Positions 45,783 to 56,076 are shown, counted from the first letter of the stretch. The stretch is 64,000 bases of DNA from Arthrobacter sp. TPD3018 (GCA_003075315.1 QDFQ01000001.1:657870-721869); one strand, 5' to 3'. Program-made: numbers and translations. The notes: a model not told the origin generated them from the sequence alone.

Positions 45783-48700
45783 ATGACCTGCTCGACCATG
45801 CCCTTCCTCAAACTCGGGGCGTCGCTCGGCGCGCTGTCGCTTGCCAGCCTGTTTGCCGGATCGGCGCAGGGACAGGCCACCCCGATCGCCCCGGCGCAAC
45901 AGGCCGCTCCGGTCGCGACCAGCGGCACTCCCGCGCCGACCCATGCCGACGGCAAAGCATCGGGCACTCACGAAGCCCAGGCGAAGGTCACGCATACGGC
46001 AGCGACCGTCGGTGGCCAGAAGGGCGCGCACGCCGACAATTTCGATCCGACCCAGGATATCGTCATCACCGGCTTCCGCGGATCGATCCAGAATTCGCTC
46101 AACCAGAAGCGTTATTCGGACGTGCAGATCGATGCGATCAACGCTCAGGATATTGCCGATTTTCCGGACGCCAATCTGGCGGAGTCGCTCCAGCGCCTGC
46201 CCGGCGTGTCGATCGATCGCGACAACGGCGAAGGGCGCGGCATCACCGTTCGCGGCCTGGGCGGCGATTTCAACCGCACGCGCCTCAACGGGATCGAGGC
46301 GCTGTCCACGGCGGGATCAAACGATTCGGGCACCAGCCCCAACCGCAGCCGCAGCTTCGATTACTCGACCTTCGCCTCCGAATTGTTCAGCGCACTGAAG
46401 GTGCAGAAAACCGCGTCGGCGGAAACCGACGAGGGCTCGCTCGGCGCGACGATCGATCTGGAGACGGGCAAACCCTTCGATTTCAAGGGGACGCGCATCG
46501 GCGGATCGGCGACCGCCAGCTATAATGAGAACAGCAAGAAGGCCAATCCGCGCCTTGCTGGGCTCGCCTCCTTCCGCTTTGGGGCGGACAAGAGGATGGG
46601 GCTGCTCGTGTCGGGCGCGTACAACAGGACCGACAATATCATCGACCAGTATAACCGCGGCGTCGGCGCTTCGGACTATCTGTACCGCAGCAGCCAGTTC
46701 GTCGGCGAAGGGACGCCGCAACGCGCCGGCTTTTCGGCGCCGGTCGGCGCGATCAATTATGCCAATCCCGACGCAACGGCCTTCCAGACGGGATCGGATC
46801 CGACGGCCTATGCCAAGCTCTACCCGGGCGCGCCGTACAATACGCCGGGTCGGTTCGACGATTCCACGGTGCGTATTCCCGCTCTGCCGTCGCTGACGCA
46901 CCAGGTCGTGCGCAACCAGCGCCTGGGCCTCACCGCGGCCTATCAATGGGACGTGACCGACAAGACGCGCATCTCGATCGACGGGCTCTATTCGCGCTTC
47001 CACAACAGCAGCGAAAACGACCAGCTCTCGCCGGTCGGGCTCAATCGCAACAATACGAGCGCCGCCTACAACACGGCCGCGGGGCGGCTGACGCCGGCGG
47101 CGGCACGTGCCTCTTATCCGGGGCTTTGCACCCCGGCGGCAGGCAGCGACATCGCCGTGTCGCAGGATTGCGGCCAGTCGCTGTACGGGACGAAGCCGGC
47201 GTTCGGCACGGCGCTCAACGCGCAAGGGCAATTGGTATCCTCGGTCCTCGGCACTGCGGCGGTGGTGCCGGGCGCGACCAACCCCAGCAATGCCAATATC
47301 TTCTCGACCAACCCCCATAATCTCGACCCGTATGACTATTACAACAATCCGAATTCGGTCGGGTATATTCCGTCGAGCAACGGCCTTGCCTATCGCGGCC
47401 AACTGATCGGTCGGCCGAGCGTCGACGTCCTGGACGCGAATGTGACGAACGGGCTGGCCGATTATCTGGTCCTGCGTAACGTCGATATGCGATCGGCGGT
47501 CGATTATTCGGAATATACGACCAAGTTCTGGCAGGGCACGTTCCGCCTGGATCAGGAATTTACCGACAATTTCAAGATGACCGCCATCTACGGCCGGTCG
47601 AAGTCGGTAAACTACAGCACCGGGCTGCTCGTCGAATTCAATCGTATGGATTCGCCCCAGAACTTCGTGTACGATGACCGTGCCCACGGCGACATGCCAT
47701 TGCTCGACTTCGGGTTCGACGTCGCCGATCCGGCGAACTGGACGACGGTGAAGGGCTTTTCGGCGATCCGCCACTATGAACGCTACGTCAGCAACACCTA
47801 TCAGGCGATGCGCGCCGATTTCGACTGGCGGGTCAACGATCAGTTCAACATCGGCTTCGGCGGTACGCTCCGACGCTTCGGTTTCTTCACGTCGCAGGGC
47901 GAGCGCAACCTTGATACGCTCAACCCGACGCTGCTGGAGGCGGGGTCGACCACCGCGGCGAACAGCAAGATCGTGTCGTTCGGTCAGGGCCTGCAGACGC
48001 CGGCAGGCACCGTGTCGCGTTTCCTCGTTCCCGACCTTGCCAAATTCAACGACCTGCTCGGCTTCCAGTGCGACTGCATCAACAAATATGGCGACTGGCG
48101 TCTGACCACCAAGCGCAATGGCGGGTCGGCGACCTATGGCGTCGACGAATATGACAAGGGGCTCTACCTCCAGTTCGATTTCAACACGGAGATTTTCGGC
48201 CGCTCGCTACGCGGCAATGCGGGCACGCGCGTCGCCTTCACCGACGTGACGTCGATCGGGACGTCGCAGGCGGGGCGTCCGATCGTCGGGCGGAACAGCT
48301 ACACCGACTGGCTGCCTTCGATGAACCTCAATTACGAGATCGTCCGCAACCTCATCCTGCGGCTCGGCGTGTCGAAGGTGATGGCGCGCCCGCTGCTGGG
48401 CAATCTGTCCCCCACGATCACCTCGATCTCGATCCCGAGCAACGGCGACAATCAGGGCGCCTCGTTCACCATCGGCAATCCCAAGCTCGCGCCGTTCCGG
48501 TCGACCAACATCGACCTTAGCGCCGAATGGTATTTCACGCGCAGCAGCCTGTTCTCGGTTGCGGTGTTCAAGAAGGACGTCGAGAATTTCCCGCAGACGG
48601 TGCTGTTCGCCGCGCCGTTGTCGCAATTCGTCGACGATACGACGCGCGCCGCGATCCGCGCGCAATATACCAACATCAATCAGCTTGCCTATCTCGACAA

Positions 48701-49328
48701 CAACAATCCCTTCATCGCCCGCCAGTATCGCGATGCGCCGGGCGGTTACATCAAAGGCATAGAGATCAATTTTCAGCAGAACCTCACGTTCCTGCCGTGG
48801 GTATTCCGCAACTTCGGCGTGCTCTTCAACTACACGCACATCAAATCGGAGCTGAACTACATCCTCGATCCGGGCGCGGTGTCCGGGACCGGCGTGACGA
48901 TCCGGCCGCAGCTGTTGGGCAAGGGCCCGTTCCTCGGCGTCTCGCCGGACGCGATCAACGCGACCCTGTTCTACGAGACCAAGGGGTTCCGCGCCCGCGT
49001 GTCGCTGGCACAGCGGGCGGGCTACAGCACGACCTATCCGCTGGCGGCGGGATCGTGCAGCCCGGGCCTGATCACCGTCGGCGGCGGCAGCGTCGAAAGC
49101 GTCGGCTGCGACAGCCCGTTGATCAATGACTTCGCCTACAGCCGGGCGACGACCAACGTCGATGCCTCGCTCAACATCAACCTGATGAAGGGACTGTCGA
49201 TTTCGGCTGAGGGGCTGAACCTGACCAACCAGACCAGCAATCGCTACGCCTATTCCGGGCAGGAGGCGGTGTCGCAATATGGCAGCTCGGGCCGCGTCTA
49301 TCGTCTGGGCGCGCGCTTCAGCTTCTGA
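45783..49328 (+). CDS. Large TonB-dependent receptor (TonB-Xanth-Caul type), probable pectin oligomer importer
   Basis: 1181 residues from ATG 45783 (GGGAG 6 bases before; ATG 45780 is adjacent). A Sec signal (FLKLGASLGALSLASLFAGS) is followed by about 60 residues rich in Ala, Thr, Pro and His, then the plug domain with the subfamily start DIVITGFRGSIQNSLNQKR, DIADFPDANLAESLQRLPGV and RGITVRGLGGDFNRTRLNGI. The barrel ends with RVYRLGARFSF. This subfamily is the main TonB route for plant oligosaccharides in Caulobacter and Xanthomonas. Its place between pectate lyase and GH43 and the upstream operator suggest oligogalacturonide uptake. Confidence 0.92.
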   Translation: MTCSTMPFLKLGASLGALSLASLFAGSAQGQATPIAPAQQAAPVATSGTPAPTHADGKASGTHEAQAKVTHTAATVGGQKGAHADNFDPTQDIVITGFRGSIQNSLNQKRYSDVQIDAINAQDIADFPDANLAESLQRLPGVSIDRDNGEGRGITVRGLGGDFNRTRLNGIEALSTAGSNDSGTSPNRSRSFDYSTFASELFSALKVQKTASAETDEGSLGATIDLETGKPFDFKGTRIGGSATASYNENSKKANPRLAGLASFRFGADKRMGLLVSGAYNRTDNIIDQYNRGVGASDYLYRSSQFVGEGTPQRAGFSAPVGAINYANPDATAFQTGSDPTAYAKLYPGAPYNTPGRFDDSTVRIPALPSLTHQVVRNQRLGLTAAYQWDVTDKTRISIDGLYSRFHNSSENDQLSPVGLNRNNTSAAYNTAAGRLTPAAARASYPGLCTPAAGSDIAVSQDCGQSLYGTKPAFGTALNAQGQLVSSVLGTAAVVPGATNPSNANIFSTNPHNLDPYDYYNNPNSVGYIPSSNGLAYRGQLIGRPSVDVLDANVTNGLADYLVLRNVDMRSAVDYSEYTTKFWQGTFRLDQEFTDNFKMTAIYGRSKSVNYSTGLLVEFNRMDSPQNFVYDDRAHGDMPLLDFGFDVADPANWTTVKGFSAIRHYERYVSNTYQAMRADFDWRVNDQFNIGFGGTLRRFGFFTSQGERNLDTLNPTLLEAGSTTAANSKIVSFGQGLQTPAGTVSRFLVPDLAKFNDLLGFQCDCINKYGDWRLTTKRNGGSATYGVDEYDKGLYLQFDFNTEIFGRSLRGNAGTRVAFTDVTSIGTSQAGRPIVGRNSYTDWLPSMNLNYEIVRNLILRLGVSKVMARPLLGNLSPTITSISIPSNGDNQGASFTIGNPKLAPFRSTNIDLSAEWYFTRSSLFSVAVFKKDVENFPQTVLFAAPLSQFVDDTTRAAIRAQYTNINQLAYLDNNNPFIARQYRDAPGGYIKGIEINFQQNLTFLPWVFRNFGVLFNYTHIKSELNYILDPGAVSGTGVTIRPQLLGKGPFLGVSPDAINATLFYETKGFRARVSLAQRAGYSTTYPLAAGSCSPGLITVGGGSVESVGCDSPLINDFAYSRATTNVDASLNINLMKGLSISAEGLNLTNQTSNRYAYSGQEAVSQYGSSGRVYRLGARFSF

Positions 49329-49362
49329 TCTTCCCCCATCTCCCCGGGGGCGACTTCGGCTT

Positions 49363-49378
49363 CGTGTACCGGTAACGG
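49363..49378. promoter_or_regulatory. LacI-family operator site 3 (GH43 gene)
   Basis: CGTGTACCGGTAACGG keeps the ACCGGTAAC core but its left half is degenerate. 84 bases before the GH43 start. Confidence 0.45.
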
Positions 49379-49461
49379 TATGCGGAGTCGCTTTCTTTGG
49401 GAAAAGGCGTGCCAATGCAACGGTATGACGTGTCGCTCCGCCGCCCGATCCGAGACGCTGC

Positions 49462-51066
49462 ATGACCGAGTATAATCGGCGCGATGCCTTCGGTCTTGCC
49501 GCGCTAGCCGGTGGCGGCGCTCTGATTCCCGCCACTCCGGCCGCCGGAGCCGGAGCGGCAGCCAGGCGGTCGCCCTGGCGCCGCGGGTACGAAGGGCAGC
49601 GGATCGCCGATCTCGGCGATGGTCGCTTCCTCAATCCGCTGATCGGCGGCGACCGGCCCGATCCCGCGATCCTGAAGGACGGCGCGGATTATTACATGAC
49701 CTTTTCCAGCTTCGACAGCTATCCCGGTCTGACGATCTGGCACAGCCGCGACCTGGTCAATTGGCGCCCGCGAAAGGCGGCGCTGACCCGCAACATCGGG
49801 TCGGTCTGGGCGGTCAGCCTCGACAAGCATGCCGGCCGCTACCTGCTGTACATCCCGGTCAAGGCGAGTCCCCGGAACGACATCTACGTCATCCACGCCG
49901 ATCATATTGATGGCCCCTGGTCCGACCCGATCAGCCTCGGCCTCCACGACCATATCGATCCCTGCCACGCCGTGGGCGAAGATGGTTCGCGCTGGCTGTT
50001 CATGTCCGGCGGCGACCGCATCCGCCTGGCCGACGATGGCCTGTCGACGGTTGGATCGGTCGAGCATGTCTACGATCCCTGGCGTTACCCCGACGATTGG
50101 GACGTCGAAGGCTTCAGCCCCGAAGGCCCCAAGATCCATCGCCACGGCGATTGGTTCTACATGATCACCGCGGTCGGCGGCACCGCCGGACCGCCGACGG
50201 GGCATATGGTGATCATCGCGCGATCGCGCTCGATCCACGGCCCCTGGGTCAACGATCCGGGCAATCCCGTCGTCCGCACCGTTTCCAACGACGAGACATG
50301 GTGGTCCCGCGGCCATGCTAGCCTCGTCGAGGGGCCGGACGGCAGCTGGTGGTCGGTGTATCACGGCTATGAAAACGGGTTTTGGACGCTGGGGCGGCAG
50401 GTGCTGCTCGATCCCGTACGCTGGACCGCCGATGGCTGGTTCCGCATGCTGGGCGGCGACCTGTCGAAGCCGCTGCCCAAACCGAAAGGCGGTGAGGGCG
50501 GTCCGCACGGGCAGCCGCTGTCGGACGATTTTACCCGGCGGCTGGCGCTCGGCGCGCATTGGAATTTCTTTCGCCCCGGCCCTGCCGAACAGGAGCGGGT
50601 GCGGGTCGACGCGGGCACGCTGTATCTGGCGGCACGTGGCACGGCACCCGTGGATTCCGCGCCGTTGCTGTTGACCGCCGGCGATCAGGCCTACGAATTC
50701 CAGTGCGATGTGGAGATTTCGCCGGGTGGTACGGCGGGTCTGATCCTGTTCTACGACGACAAGCTCTATTGCGGGCTCGGCTTCGACGAAAAACGCTTCG
50801 TCACCCACCAATATGGCAATGAACGCGGGCGCCCCGCCAATCCGCACGGACGCCGCATGCTGATCCGCATCGCCAACACACGGCACATCGTCGCGATCCA
50901 TACGTCGGGAGACGGCGGTGCCACCTGGCAGCGGTTCGATCGGGGGATGGAGGTGTCCGGCTACCACCACAATGTCCGCGGCGGTTTCCTGATGCTGCGG
51001 CCGGGGCTGTATTCGGCCGGCGCGGGCGAGGCGCGCTTCCGCGATTTCCGGTTCCGCGCGCTGTAA
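49462..51066 (+). CDS. Glycoside hydrolase family 43 protein
   Basis: 534 residues. The N-terminus has a twin-arginine style signal (NRRDAFGLAALAGGGALIPA). The five-bladed propeller catalytic domain shows the GH43 base Asp67 in GGDRPDPAILKDG and the general acid Glu in EGFSPEGPKIHRHGDW, with GPPTGHMVIIARS and WWSVYHGYENGF further on. From about residue 350 a beta-sandwich of the GH43 C-terminal kind follows. Family activities are alpha-L-arabinofuranosidase, beta-xylosidase or galactosidase; in a pectin locus arabinan or side-chain trimming is the likely job. Convergent with the DUF885 gene. Confidence 0.9.
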   Translation: MTEYNRRDAFGLAALAGGGALIPATPAAGAGAAARRSPWRRGYEGQRIADLGDGRFLNPLIGGDRPDPAILKDGADYYMTFSSFDSYPGLTIWHSRDLVNWRPRKAALTRNIGSVWAVSLDKHAGRYLLYIPVKASPRNDIYVIHADHIDGPWSDPISLGLHDHIDPCHAVGEDGSRWLFMSGGDRIRLADDGLSTVGSVEHVYDPWRYPDDWDVEGFSPEGPKIHRHGDWFYMITAVGGTAGPPTGHMVIIARSRSIHGPWVNDPGNPVVRTVSNDETWWSRGHASLVEGPDGSWWSVYHGYENGFWTLGRQVLLDPVRWTADGWFRMLGGDLSKPLPKPKGGEGGPHGQPLSDDFTRRLALGAHWNFFRPGPAEQERVRVDAGTLYLAARGTAPVDSAPLLLTAGDQAYEFQCDVEISPGGTAGLILFYDDKLYCGLGFDEKRFVTHQYGNERGRPANPHGRRMLIRIANTRHIVAIHTSGDGGATWQRFDRGMEVSGYHHNVRGGFLMLRPGLYSAGAGEARFRDFRFRAL

Positions 51067-51085
51067 CACGCGCGCGCCGCGGCGC

Positions 51086-52276
51086 TTATCCTGTGATCTG
51101 TTCGGTCCGGCGCCGGCCGAAGGCGAGCAGGGGCGTATGGAACTGCGGCCACCGATGGCGCGCGCGCGGGCGCGCGGCGGTGATGCGCAGGGGCACCCAC
51201 GCCTCCGCGGCGCGCAATCCCGGATCGCTGGTGATCCGCACCACGTCGCGGTCGATGGGGGCAAAATAAACGGATTCGCCAAGGCTCTCGCGTATCCGGG
51301 CCGCCGCGCGGTCCGCGTCGACGCCACGCACATGCAGATCGATGTCGGCAAGGCCACGAGTCACCCGAAACAGCATCCAATGGATGTGCCCCAGCATGGT
51401 CGCGGGATCGCTGAACAGGCCGGCGTCGGCCATCAGCTTTTCGGCATAGACGCCCCAGCCTTCGCTGAAGCCGGCTGCATAGCGGAGCCGCAACGGATGG
51501 GGGTGGGCGAGCGTCTCCAGCGGCATCTGCGCCATATGGCCGGGCAGAAGCTCATGCGCGACGACGCTGGGCAAGGAAAAGCGCGGGCGGCGCCGGATGT
51601 CCTTCAGGTCGACGACGTACAGGCCCTGCACGCCCGGGGCGGGCAAAATGCGGTAACCGCCCTTGCCGGCGGCGATCTCGGCGGCGTCGAGCGGGCGGAC
51701 GTCGACCGACAGGCATGCCGCGGGCAGCGACCCGATCAGGCGAGGCATTTGCGGGCGGATCGTCGCCAGCGTCGCGCGCATCGCCGCCACCGCCGCGTCT
51801 CGCCCGGCGGCATCGTCGGCGAACAGCCAGCGCGGGTCGTGCCACAGCGCCTCGAACCGGGCGCCCGTCGTGCCATCCGCGATGCCCACCCGGTCGAACA
51901 GGCGCGCCGCACGCGCTTCCAGCGAGGCTTTGGCGGCGGCGAGGTCGCGCGCGACGATATCCAGCCGCGCGTCGTTGCCCGCGACCCGTTGCGTCTGCAA
52001 CGAAAAGCGCGTCGCCGCATCGCTCGCGTTCGTCAGGGCGGCGTCGATCGCAAGGCCGGCGCGGGCGGCTTGCAGGTCGAGGCGGCGGCCGGTGCTTGCG
52101 CCAGCTGCGGATAGCGGGGCGAGCAGGTTCAGCGCCTGGGCGGCCGGCAGCGTCGCCGCCGTGTCGAGCGCGGCGCCGATCGTCTGGTCGTCGTCCGTTC
52201 GGGCGAAGACCGGCGCGGCGAGGGCGGAGGCCGCTCCCGTACCGAGCGCAGCAAGGACCTGCCGCCTGCGCATCAT
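51086..52276 (-). CDS. DUF885-family probable metallopeptidase
   Basis: 396 residues. Tat-type signal (RRRQVLAALGTGAASALA). The DUF885 metal site is intact: HELLPGH at 241-247 and SEGWGVYAEKL with Glu272. DUF885 proteins are usually about 550-600 residues, so this is a short member missing much of the N-terminal region. The start overlaps the stop of the LamG gene by 4 bases, so it is translated with it as the last gene of the exuT operon. What a peptidase-like protein does in a hexuronate operon is unclear. Confidence 0.8.
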   Translation of the reverse strand: MMRRRQVLAALGTGAASALAAPVFARTDDDQTIGAALDTAATLPAAQALNLLAPLSAAGASTGRRLDLQAARAGLAIDAALTNASDAATRFSLQTQRVAGNDARLDIVARDLAAAKASLEARAARLFDRVGIADGTTGARFEALWHDPRWLFADDAAGRDAAVAAMRATLATIRPQMPRLIGSLPAACLSVDVRPLDAAEIAAGKGGYRILPAPGVQGLYVVDLKDIRRRPRFSLPSVVAHELLPGHMAQMPLETLAHPHPLRLRYAAGFSEGWGVYAEKLMADAGLFSDPATMLGHIHWMLFRVTRGLADIDLHVRGVDADRAAARIRESLGESVYFAPIDRDVVRITSDPGLRAAEAWVPLRITAARPRARHRWPQFHTPLLAFGRRRTEQITG

Positions 52277-55200
52277 CGCGCGGCGTCCAGCACCACGCGG
52301 TTGTTCAGCCGCGTCACCTCGGGCGCGTCGTTGGGCAGGGCGATTTCGACGCTCGTCGCTTTGGCCGGCGAAGCCGCGATGCGGATCGTGGCGGTGCGGG
52401 GACGCAGATCGGTCGGCGCGGCGAGCGGCGGGATCGCCGATGTTGCCAGCACCGCGCCGTCGGCGCCGCGTACGGTCAGCGTGCCCCCGGTCGTCGGCTG
52501 CGCACCGAGACTGTGGACGGTCACCGTCAGGCCGCGGCCGTTGCGCACCACGTCGTCGCGGCCGATGCCGATATCGGGACGCTGCTCGACGGGCGCGATC
52601 GGCTTGGCGAGCGTAAAGTCATAGACGGTGGTGGTGTGCGGCGCGAAGGCGACGGTGGTGGCGAGGCTGCGTTCGAGCGGCAGCGTGGTTGCGCCGCCAT
52701 CGGGAACCAGCGTCTTGCCGTCGTCGCGGCTCGTCGCGCGCTGCATCGTCCATTGGCCCGCGGTGACGTTCCATGTCGTCATCTCCGCCCGCTGCACCCG
52801 GTCGGTGCGGTTATAGGCGATGACGCGGAAGTGGTCCGGCGTCGCGTTCGGCATCAGGATCGCGACGTCGCCGGCGGCGTCGGCCTCGGCGAAGCGCCAC
52901 GACACCGTATTGCCCGGCCACGTCTGGTTCCGGCGCAGCGCGATCCCGCCTAGCCGTTCGCGTTGCAGAATTTCATTGGGCTGTTCGACGCGGTCGGACC
53001 ACCAATGGCCTTCGGTGTACATGTATTCGTGCCGCGCCTTGTCGGCGATGGCGTCGGCATGCAGCCGTTCGAGCGCGGTCATATCCCCCGTCGCATCCCA
53101 GCGTGTGTACAGCGCGAAGGGATCGTCCTTCGCCGCCGCGGCGATGGCGTCGCGATAGCTCGTGCCTTCGGGCAGGACGGCGAAGGCATTTTCGTTCATT
53201 TCGGCAAGCGCAGTCGGTCCCGATTTGGCGATGCGGCTGGTCAACGGGCGAAGGTATTTGGCATCGCCGGTGAAGCGCCACGCGCTCCACGCGCTCTGCA
53301 ACGGCGTCGAGATGCCGCCGCCGTCGCCGGCCCGTTCGGCGTCGCTGTCCCAGTGGATTTCGTTGGGATAGGTCCAGACGCCCTTCGCATCCTGCTTGCC
53401 GTGCGCCATCCAGCCGTCGATCACACCGGTCACCAGCCCGCGGGCGGCGGGATTGCCGTTGTACAGACCGATCAGGATCGGCGCGTGCATTACGGTGAAG
53501 GCATAGGGCTTCTGCCACGCCCACGGTGCGTCGCGATACATCTTGCGCCCGCCGTACCAGCTGGAGGCGAAATGCAGGTGCCCGGCGGGGTTCTTCAGGA
53601 TCACGCCCTGCAAGGCGCGCGTCGTTTCCATCAGCCGCTCGACCGCCTTGGGCTCGCCCCAGTTGAGGTACAGGCGTTCGGCGTCGGAGTTCAGCCCCTC
53701 CTCATAGGCGTGGAGCTCGTCGCTGGTGATATAGCCCAGGCCGTTGACGCGCATGCCGTTGGTGAAGACCGCATCGGACAGCGCGCGCAGCGAGGCGTTC
53801 ACCTTGTCGGGCTCGACCCCCATCAGCGCCAGGCCCGGCCACTGCTGCGTCAGGTCGGTGTCGTCCGAAATGCCGCCGCCGAAGTCGCCATAGGGGACCT
53901 GGCGGTGATCGATCCACCAGTCGACGAAGCGGCGGACGTATTTCAGGTCCTCGAGCTGGCGGAACGCCCACAGCGGCTCGCCTTTGGTCGGGACCGGCTG
54001 GGTAAAGGGCGGCAGGTTTTCGGGCCGATAGTCGATATCCGCCCAATAGGCCTGCGCCTCCTTATGGTCCGGACCGACGCGCAGCAGGTCGGTGATGTCG
54101 GCGAACAGGCGGCGATACAGCGCCATCCGCTTCGATGCGGTATGTTCCTCGACCAGGAAGGCCCAATTGTCCTTTACCTGGTTGAAGCGGTCCGCGACAT
54201 GTTCGGTGATCGCCTGGGCGCGGGGCTTGAACACCAATCGGATGCGCGCGCCGTCGAGGCTTTTGGCTGAGAATGCGGGATCGGACGCGGCGATCGACAG
54301 ATACAGGCTGTCGTTGGGCAGGATGCGATCGCGCAGGTCGAGCCACAGCGTGCGCTTCTGCCCTGGCGGTACGGTGACCGACAGGTCGATCATGTCCCGC
54401 TCGGGCCAGATCGGATCCTTGACGCGGATGTCGAGCGCAACCGGCTTGGTGCCGGGCAGCGCGGGCAGGTCGATCGCGATGCCGTCCAGCCCGTCGCGCA
54501 AATTCTGCCAGCCGTAATCGAAGGCGCGGGCGACCGGCTGGTCGGGCAGCGCATCGCCCAGGCTCGCCGGGATCAGGATATGGACGATCGGCGCCATGCC
54601 GGCGGGGCGCGCTACGGTGCCGTCACCGCCCGCCGCGCCGGCGCCGACCGCGGCCTTTACGCCTGCGGTCGGCATCGCGACGACCGTCGCCCGCTCATCG
54701 GGAGCGTAGCGGCCGGCGATGAAGGCGTTGAGCGGTGCCAGCGCGGCGAGCGTCGGCGCCATGTCCGCCCGGATCGTATAGTCGAGCTTGAAGCTGCCCG
54801 CCGGTTCGGTGCCGGCGCCGATGTCATAGGCCCACAGCTCCTGGATCGGCTGTTCCTGCATCACATTGGTGAAGTGCAGCGTGCCACCGGTGCGGGGTTC
54901 GAACTGGTCGACGCTGCGCACCACGCCCTTCGGCCGGGTGGCGAGAATTGTGTCCTTGCCGTCACCCGTCCAGCTGAGGCTGCCATAGGCCGCGCCGCGC
55001 AGTTCGACGCGGTTGAACCGCTCGCCCGCCGGCACGGTCAGGTCGTACCGCTTGCCGCCCTCGACATAGACGTTCCAGTCAGGCAGCTCGAAATAATCGT
55101 CGCGACCCGGCAGGCGCGACCGGTTGTAGACGCCGGGCCAGGTCGTCTCGGCGATGCCGTCGACCCCCTTCCACATCCATTCCTTCAGGTCCTTCGCATC

Positions 55201-56076
55201 CGCAAACTCGACCTTGCGCACGCGGGTGACCGGCGCGTCGAGCACCGGCGGCAAGCTTTTGTCCCAGCCGTAGCGGTGCAGCCACGCCTGCCGCTCCCCT
55301 TGCGGATCGGCGGGGGGCAGGGGGCCTGCTTCCGCCTTCGCCGCCAGTGCGGCAATATTGGCGGGCGACAGCATCCGGTCATAGACGCGGATATCGTCGA
55401 CATCGGACCCGCGCATGAAATTGTAGCGGCTCTGCACCTGATGCGGCGCCATTACGCGCCCCGCGAGGCCGAACTGGTCGAGGCCGGTGTCGAGGTCGGC
55501 GGTCTGATCCTTGCGCGCGACCTCCTCGCCATCGACGTAGAGCGTCACGCCCTTGGTCTCGTCCCACGCGAAGGCGATATGCTGCCATGCCTTCGCATCG
55601 GGGATGGTCGGCATGCGCCACGACACGCGGATGCGCGACAGGTTCGTGTCGGTCACGAAGGCGTCGAAGCCGTGGCCGTTCCAGTCGATACGCAGGAACG
55701 CCATGTCCCAGCTGGTGTGATCGGCGAAGCCGGCGCGGAAGATCACGAACGGCGCCTCGCCCAGCGGTTCACGCGCGCGCCAGAAAAAGGAGAGGGTGCC
55801 GCGTGCCCCGCGCATGTTGCCCGGCGCTCGCCACGCGACATAGCCGTCGTCCGCCCAATGCGCCGCGCCGCCGATCGCGCCGTCGGGCACGATGCGCAGG
55901 TTGGCGCGGAAGTTCGGCACCGCTTCCCCGTGCGCGACCGTCGCGTCGAAGCCGGTGTCGAGCGGCGCGTGGAACAGCAGGCCGGGCGATGTCTCCTGCG
56001 CCTGCGCCGTGGTCGCCGCGAGGGCAGCGGTCGCCAGCGCGAGCGCGGAGGTCAGCGAACGCCTGCCGCCCCTCAC
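52273..56076 (-). CDS. Large secreted LamG-domain protein, probable new carbohydrate-active enzyme
   Basis: 1267 residues starting at GTG 56076, whose GTGA overlaps the exuT stop. A signal peptide (LTSALALATAALAATTAQA) leads into a LamG/concanavalin-like domain (residues about 30-230; GTLSFFWRAREP, WQHIAFAWDETKGVTLYVDG). Beta-rich modules follow to about 640, then a helical region that looks like an alpha/alpha toroid (DLKYVRRFVDWWIDHRQVPY, GDFGGGISDDTDLTQQWPGL, YEEGLNSDAERLYLNWGEP), then a C-terminal beta-sandwich. I do not recognise a characterised family. The repeated Asp/Glu-rich loops in the toroid suggest a glycosidase or lyase acting on a pectin component. Confidence 0.75.
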   Translation of the reverse strand: MRGGRRSLTSALALATAALAATTAQAQETSPGLLFHAPLDTGFDATVAHGEAVPNFRANLRIVPDGAIGGAAHWADDGYVAWRAPGNMRGARGTLSFFWRAREPLGEAPFVIFRAGFADHTSWDMAFLRIDWNGHGFDAFVTDTNLSRIRVSWRMPTIPDAKAWQHIAFAWDETKGVTLYVDGEEVARKDQTADLDTGLDQFGLAGRVMAPHQVQSRYNFMRGSDVDDIRVYDRMLSPANIAALAAKAEAGPLPPADPQGERQAWLHRYGWDKSLPPVLDAPVTRVRKVEFADAKDLKEWMWKGVDGIAETTWPGVYNRSRLPGRDDYFELPDWNVYVEGGKRYDLTVPAGERFNRVELRGAAYGSLSWTGDGKDTILATRPKGVVRSVDQFEPRTGGTLHFTNVMQEQPIQELWAYDIGAGTEPAGSFKLDYTIRADMAPTLAALAPLNAFIAGRYAPDERATVVAMPTAGVKAAVGAGAAGGDGTVARPAGMAPIVHILIPASLGDALPDQPVARAFDYGWQNLRDGLDGIAIDLPALPGTKPVALDIRVKDPIWPERDMIDLSVTVPPGQKRTLWLDLRDRILPNDSLYLSIAASDPAFSAKSLDGARIRLVFKPRAQAITEHVADRFNQVKDNWAFLVEEHTASKRMALYRRLFADITDLLRVGPDHKEAQAYWADIDYRPENLPPFTQPVPTKGEPLWAFRQLEDLKYVRRFVDWWIDHRQVPYGDFGGGISDDTDLTQQWPGLALMGVEPDKVNASLRALSDAVFTNGMRVNGLGYITSDELHAYEEGLNSDAERLYLNWGEPKAVERLMETTRALQGVILKNPAGHLHFASSWYGGRKMYRDAPWAWQKPYAFTVMHAPILIGLYNGNPAARGLVTGVIDGWMAHGKQDAKGVWTYPNEIHWDSDAERAGDGGGISTPLQSAWSAWRFTGDAKYLRPLTSRIAKSGPTALAEMNENAFAVLPEGTSYRDAIAAAAKDDPFALYTRWDATGDMTALERLHADAIADKARHEYMYTEGHWWSDRVEQPNEILQRERLGGIALRRNQTWPGNTVSWRFAEADAAGDVAILMPNATPDHFRVIAYNRTDRVQRAEMTTWNVTAGQWTMQRATSRDDGKTLVPDGGATTLPLERSLATTVAFAPHTTTVYDFTLAKPIAPVEQRPDIGIGRDDVVRNGRGLTVTVHSLGAQPTTGGTLTVRGADGAVLATSAIPPLAAPTDLRPRTATIRIAASPAKATSVEIALPNDAPEVTRLNNRVVLDAAR

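Noticed and set aside
46317-47774. Minus-strand 485-codon frame inside the large TonB receptor
   Set aside because: Shadow of the receptor coding sequence; Arg/Ile/Val-rich composition without domains.
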